DNA of 60,000 nucleotides from Polytrichum commune (taxonomy: Eukaryota > Streptophyta > Polytrichopsida > Polytrichales > Polytrichaceae): positions 54,276,758-54,336,757 of the forward strand of contig OX485805.1 of assembly GCA_950295325.1 (NCBI GenBank), in the 5' to 3' direction. Positions within the stretch are counted from its first letter, which is position 1. Each line of letters opens with the position of its first letter. Below are positions 57,037-60,000 of this stretch, piece by piece. Under the pieces are notes generated by a model. That model was not told the origin of the DNA. It did not search any database and was given only the letters and a program-made list of their open reading frames with translations. Both the position numbers and the translations under genes were made by a program.

Positions 57037-57403
57037 TTACAATACCCATCGTGTACCAAACAATGATATAATTTTTTAAAAAAAATTGGTTCATAATGGG
57101 TATTGCCTCTACTTTTGAAAAATAAGTCAAATATGCAATACCCATCGTAAACAAGACAATAATATAAATCCTTAAAAAATCCGATTGGTAATGAATATTG
57201 TCTCTATTTTTGAAAAATAAGTCAAATATGCAATACCCATCGCGAACAAAACAGTGATAGAATTTCTAAAAAAATCCGATTGATGATAGGTATTACGTTT
57301 ATTTTTGAAAAATAAGGTAAATGTGCAATACCCTTCGCGAACAACATAGTGATATAATTTTATTTCATTTTTAGTTCGTAATGGGTATTGCTTGAATCAA
57401 AGT
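57037..57403 (+). repeat. Four-unit minisatellite of hairpin-forming units
   Basis: Units of about 95 bp start at 57037, 57138, 57232 and 57327. Each begins CAATACCCATCG and contains ATGGGTATTG or a variant about 60 bp later, so each unit can fold on itself. TTTTGAAAAATAAGTCAAAT separates the units. Confidence 0.88.
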
Positions 57404-57845
57404 TTGTTACGTATTTTATTGATGGGCAAAAAAAACCTTTGGAAAAAACCTACTCATATGGTTTCATATAATTTACTTTGTCCTTATACATTTCTTATCA
57501 AAAAATTTAAAGTTATCACATTTATAATTTGCATGTATAGCATTATAATTCTTTGAATAATATGTAATACATAAGAATCTAGACAATTACGAATAACATT
57601 GAAGGACGTACCATCTTTAGAAATATAGATTTTATAATAAACACTTTACATAACACATCTTTTCATAGGACCATAAAAATCCACTCATCCAAAGCACTCC
57701 GGTTTCTTTTTCTCTGAAAAGACATTGGAAACATTGTTTGCTTACAAAATTTATTTTTCCTTACAATGGAAATTTCTATACCATTATCAATTACTTCAAA
57801 TACACATTAAGGATGTAATTTGTCATCTTCCATTTAACCCCGAAT
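57404..57845. other. AT-rich, nothing recognised
   Basis: No repeat, motif or open frame of note apart from simple A/T tracts. Confidence 0.5.
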
Positions 57846-58562
57846 TTATTTGACATCGGTGAGAACCTTTGTCATCATTATTTGCAATTGTTGTACAAAT
57901 AGATGACCATCTCCCATAGCTTTTTCTCTAGTATCCTCTTGTGATTTTTTAATAGCAAAAAGACATCTCTCTATGGATGGTTTACTTTGTCGTAATAGTT
58001 CGATATGAGTATTATCAACATTTTCACCAAGAATTGTAACATCCACGATATCATTTTCTGTGTCTTTCATAAAATTTGAGTTATCTATATAATTTCTACG
58101 ATCATAAACATCACCATCTTGAAGTAGATTAATTGATACACTTAATTCAAACATAGCCTCAATTCCACTACAAACATATCTATAATATGTACCAAAGAAT
58201 TCCAACATCACATTCTATAGAAGGTTTGTACATGTCTTCATTATAACAAATTGGTGTTTGGACATATTTTTCCTAATACACCACTTACAAGAGCATGATG
58301 TATACGATGTATATGAATCAATAACATCATACTAACGTCTCGGAATACTTTGTGATTGTAGTTGTCATCCTCTCACATATGTTTCTTGATGACGGATGTG
58401 CTCCAACAGAATATTTTTTGTTTTGGTAATGTCATTAGTCACAATCTTCTCCACCCGTTTGTTAAGAATAAATCCGTTTAATTTTTCCCGTGGTTGTACA
58501 TGTAATGTGTTACTATAGAAGTAGTTAAACGCCATATTAAAAAATTCATTTTCCGACCTCAA
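57846..58562 (-). pseudogene. Minus-strand coding remnants, possibly MULE C-terminal part
   Basis: Two open frames lie here: 58562-58365 (FFNMAFNYFYSNTLHVQPRE, then LNGFILNKRVEKIV) and 58211-57846 (121 aa, VRSGIE-like start, then IELLRQSKPSIERCLFAIKK). The first loosely resembles the region after the DDE core in plant MULE transposases, where a short line of hydrophobic and basic residues precedes the SWIM finger. No CxCx..CxH SWIM motif is found. They follow the MULE relic in the correct order and on the same strand, so a common origin is plausible. Confidence 0.4.
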
Positions 58563-59062
58563 AGTTGATGGTTATCAATCTTCATCCACCGTTTCAAAAT
58601 TGTATGATGAGACTCAATACTTGCTTGAGAGTCTTGATTTGAATGTAGGTTCCGGGAATGGCCCACAAGATACATCTCTATATAATACAAATTATAAGAA
58701 ACCATGATTTAGGACATAACTATAAATAATTCACAAGAATAATGTATTATTTTGATTGATGTATACTTTAATGATAAGTATGATCGAACATAATATAATA
58801 CATCTTCAAATAATTAAATCCATGTGAATTGAAATTAAAGGAGATAAACATTGATAGTGATAACTCCTCTTGATGTTTGGAATGCACTTTAATGAACTCT
58901 TCCATTTTTTCCACATATAGAAATATGAAAAAAAATTCTAATAGTACAAACATGTTTCTAAAAATCTTCTTCACTCTCCTTATACTCAATAAAAAGATAC
59001 ATGAAAAAATACAATTGTTTATAAACAAAATCTTTCAAATTACCCAAGTTAAGGACCTTTGT

Positions 59063-60000
59063 TCAAATGTGATTTTTCCAATTCTTCAAAATATGGAAAG
59101 AATACAAGTAAATGGGAACTTCGTCTTTAGGCCACGTTCGCTTGATTGTATTTCTTTGATAATCAGCATCATCAACAATGAAGCAAGAAGGGAGAAAATC
59201 CTCCTTATCTCTATGAAGGTACATTCGTAATGGCTCTAAGCACATGCCTAAATCTTCTACTGTCATTCAACTGGTAAGAACCCAAGCTATGGGAATACCA
59301 TTTCTCCAATCATCAAACACCAATAACGAAAAGAATGGATATTTCGAAACATTAGTTCTAAATGTTGCATCTTTTGCAATGGCTCCAATGTGTCCAATCT
59401 TTTGCACCTAGAATGAAGGACAAATCTATGATATCATCTTTTCCGTGTCATATGAAGACGTCATTTGGGTGCTTCAAAGCCCACGTCTTCACACTGTCAA
59501 AGTCATTATTGTGGCGGCGTCATACTCCCATTTTCAATTTACTTTCATAATAAACAATATCCTTAAGCTGAACAAAATCATCACGTATGTCCGGGCATTT
59601 CATCTATCTCCTTAGAATCCAATTTTGCCTATGTTTTTCATACACTTGTTTAGCAGTGAACCCCTTACCCAATTGTGCCTTCACCCATGCCTTCATTTCT
59701 TTTGATATCCGGGGCTGATAAGCCGACTTCCTCCCTATCGAAAGTTTGTCTTCCAATCCATGGGCAGGTGATCCATCTTCCCTTGTATAATCAACATGAT
59801 AGTAGGCAACTGCAACTACATCTGGAAACAAAAGAAGTTGTTTGATGGAAAATTTAGCAATGCATCTACGTTTCTTTGAATGAGGGTGTTGAGGATCTTA
59901 TGTATGGTCTTTCGGTCCAAATGCATACTCATAATAAACATGCTCAATATAAGAATCTATTTGAGGTATTTCCACTTGTACCCCACGAATTCTAGCATCT
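59063..60000 (-). pseudogene. MULE (Mutator-like) transposase relic
   Basis: Minus strand, running off the right edge. In order: VEIPQIDSYIEHVYYEYAFG, KKRRCIAKF and DGSPAHG (N-terminal zinc-type part), then SKEMKAWVKAQLGKGFTAKQ. NDFDSVKTWALKHPNDVFI follows, then FILGAKDW and KDATFRTNVSKYPFFSLLVF, then DDWRNGIPIAWV with the catalytic-core Asp. Last come FIVDDADYQRNTIKRTWP and PIYLYSFHILKNWKNHI, the second Asp and the conserved FH motif. Stops interrupt it after HT (near 59900), after DVFI (near 59454) and after VLTS (near 59267), and the frame breaks between segments. The layout is that of plant MULE domain proteins. It also serves as the in-window homologue of the short minus-strand gene at 15337-16312. 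Confidence 0.85.

Noticed and set aside
1-60000. tRNA, rRNA or organelle DNA
   Set aside because: No cloverleaf-like or rRNA core sequence was noticed on reading, and gene content is nuclear transposon type. A tRNAscan and rRNA search would settle it.

Overview
The window looks like transposon-dense nuclear DNA of a land plant. A bryophyte, most likely a liverwort, is the best guess. Three things support this: GT-AG introns inside AT-rich DNA; plant-type Ty3/gypsy, PIF/Harbinger, pogo, hAT and MULE remnants; and three intact genes for an Agaricus-type fungal fruit-body lectin, a family known in plants mainly from Marchantia and some mosses. The organism call is inference. I found no rRNA, tRNA or CRISPR array. 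Almost every recognisable gene is a mobile-element gene or a relic of one.

Layout. 1-2531: end of a Ty3/gypsy polyprotein and its 2.0 kb LTR. 2532-3810: broken Harbinger Myb-like ORF and a dispersed repeat. 3853-5198: solo LTR with a perfect 5-bp target duplication. 5204-8959: AT-rich relics, including the empty site of a hAT element that is filled elsewhere in the window. 8969-17273: an 8.3 kb DNA element with perfect 36-bp terminal inverted repeats. It carries two convergent genes, and the 7-mer GCAGAAC is packed at both ends and scattered through introns and exons. 17279-19362: an inverted LTR of the first family. 19363-26700: simple and tandem repeats, a Harbinger transposase relic and a hAT MITE. 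26700-28320: lectin gene 1. 29758-30168: beta-lactamase-like pseudogene. 33073-53654: a giant palindrome with arms of about 9.3 kb and a 1.98 kb spacer. 53655-60000: tandem repeats, an ORF broken only by stop codons, and a MULE transposase relic at the right edge.

The palindrome is almost perfect. The only differences seen are a 57-bp change in a G/C-rich minisatellite, homopolymer lengths and a few single bases. Each arm carries one intact lectin gene. Each arm also carries a second lectin promoter cut off by a pogo/Tigger element, and that pogo transposase is itself split by a hAT MITE. So the lectin family here is one diverged copy (27158-27589), two copies with identical protein (38599-39030 and 47753-48184) and several promoter or 3'-flank relics.

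The best candidate for an undescribed system is the 8969-17273 element. One strand encodes only the N-terminal zinc-binding part of a MULE-type transposase. The other strand encodes a large multi-exon protein I do not recognise. The combination of 9-bp-like target duplications, a companion gene and a repeated short word resembles VANDAL elements, whose companion proteins bind short repeated motifs and counter silencing. A second novel point is a peptide of about 70 residues encoded inside the LTRs; its core differs between two diverged LTRs almost only at synonymous positions.
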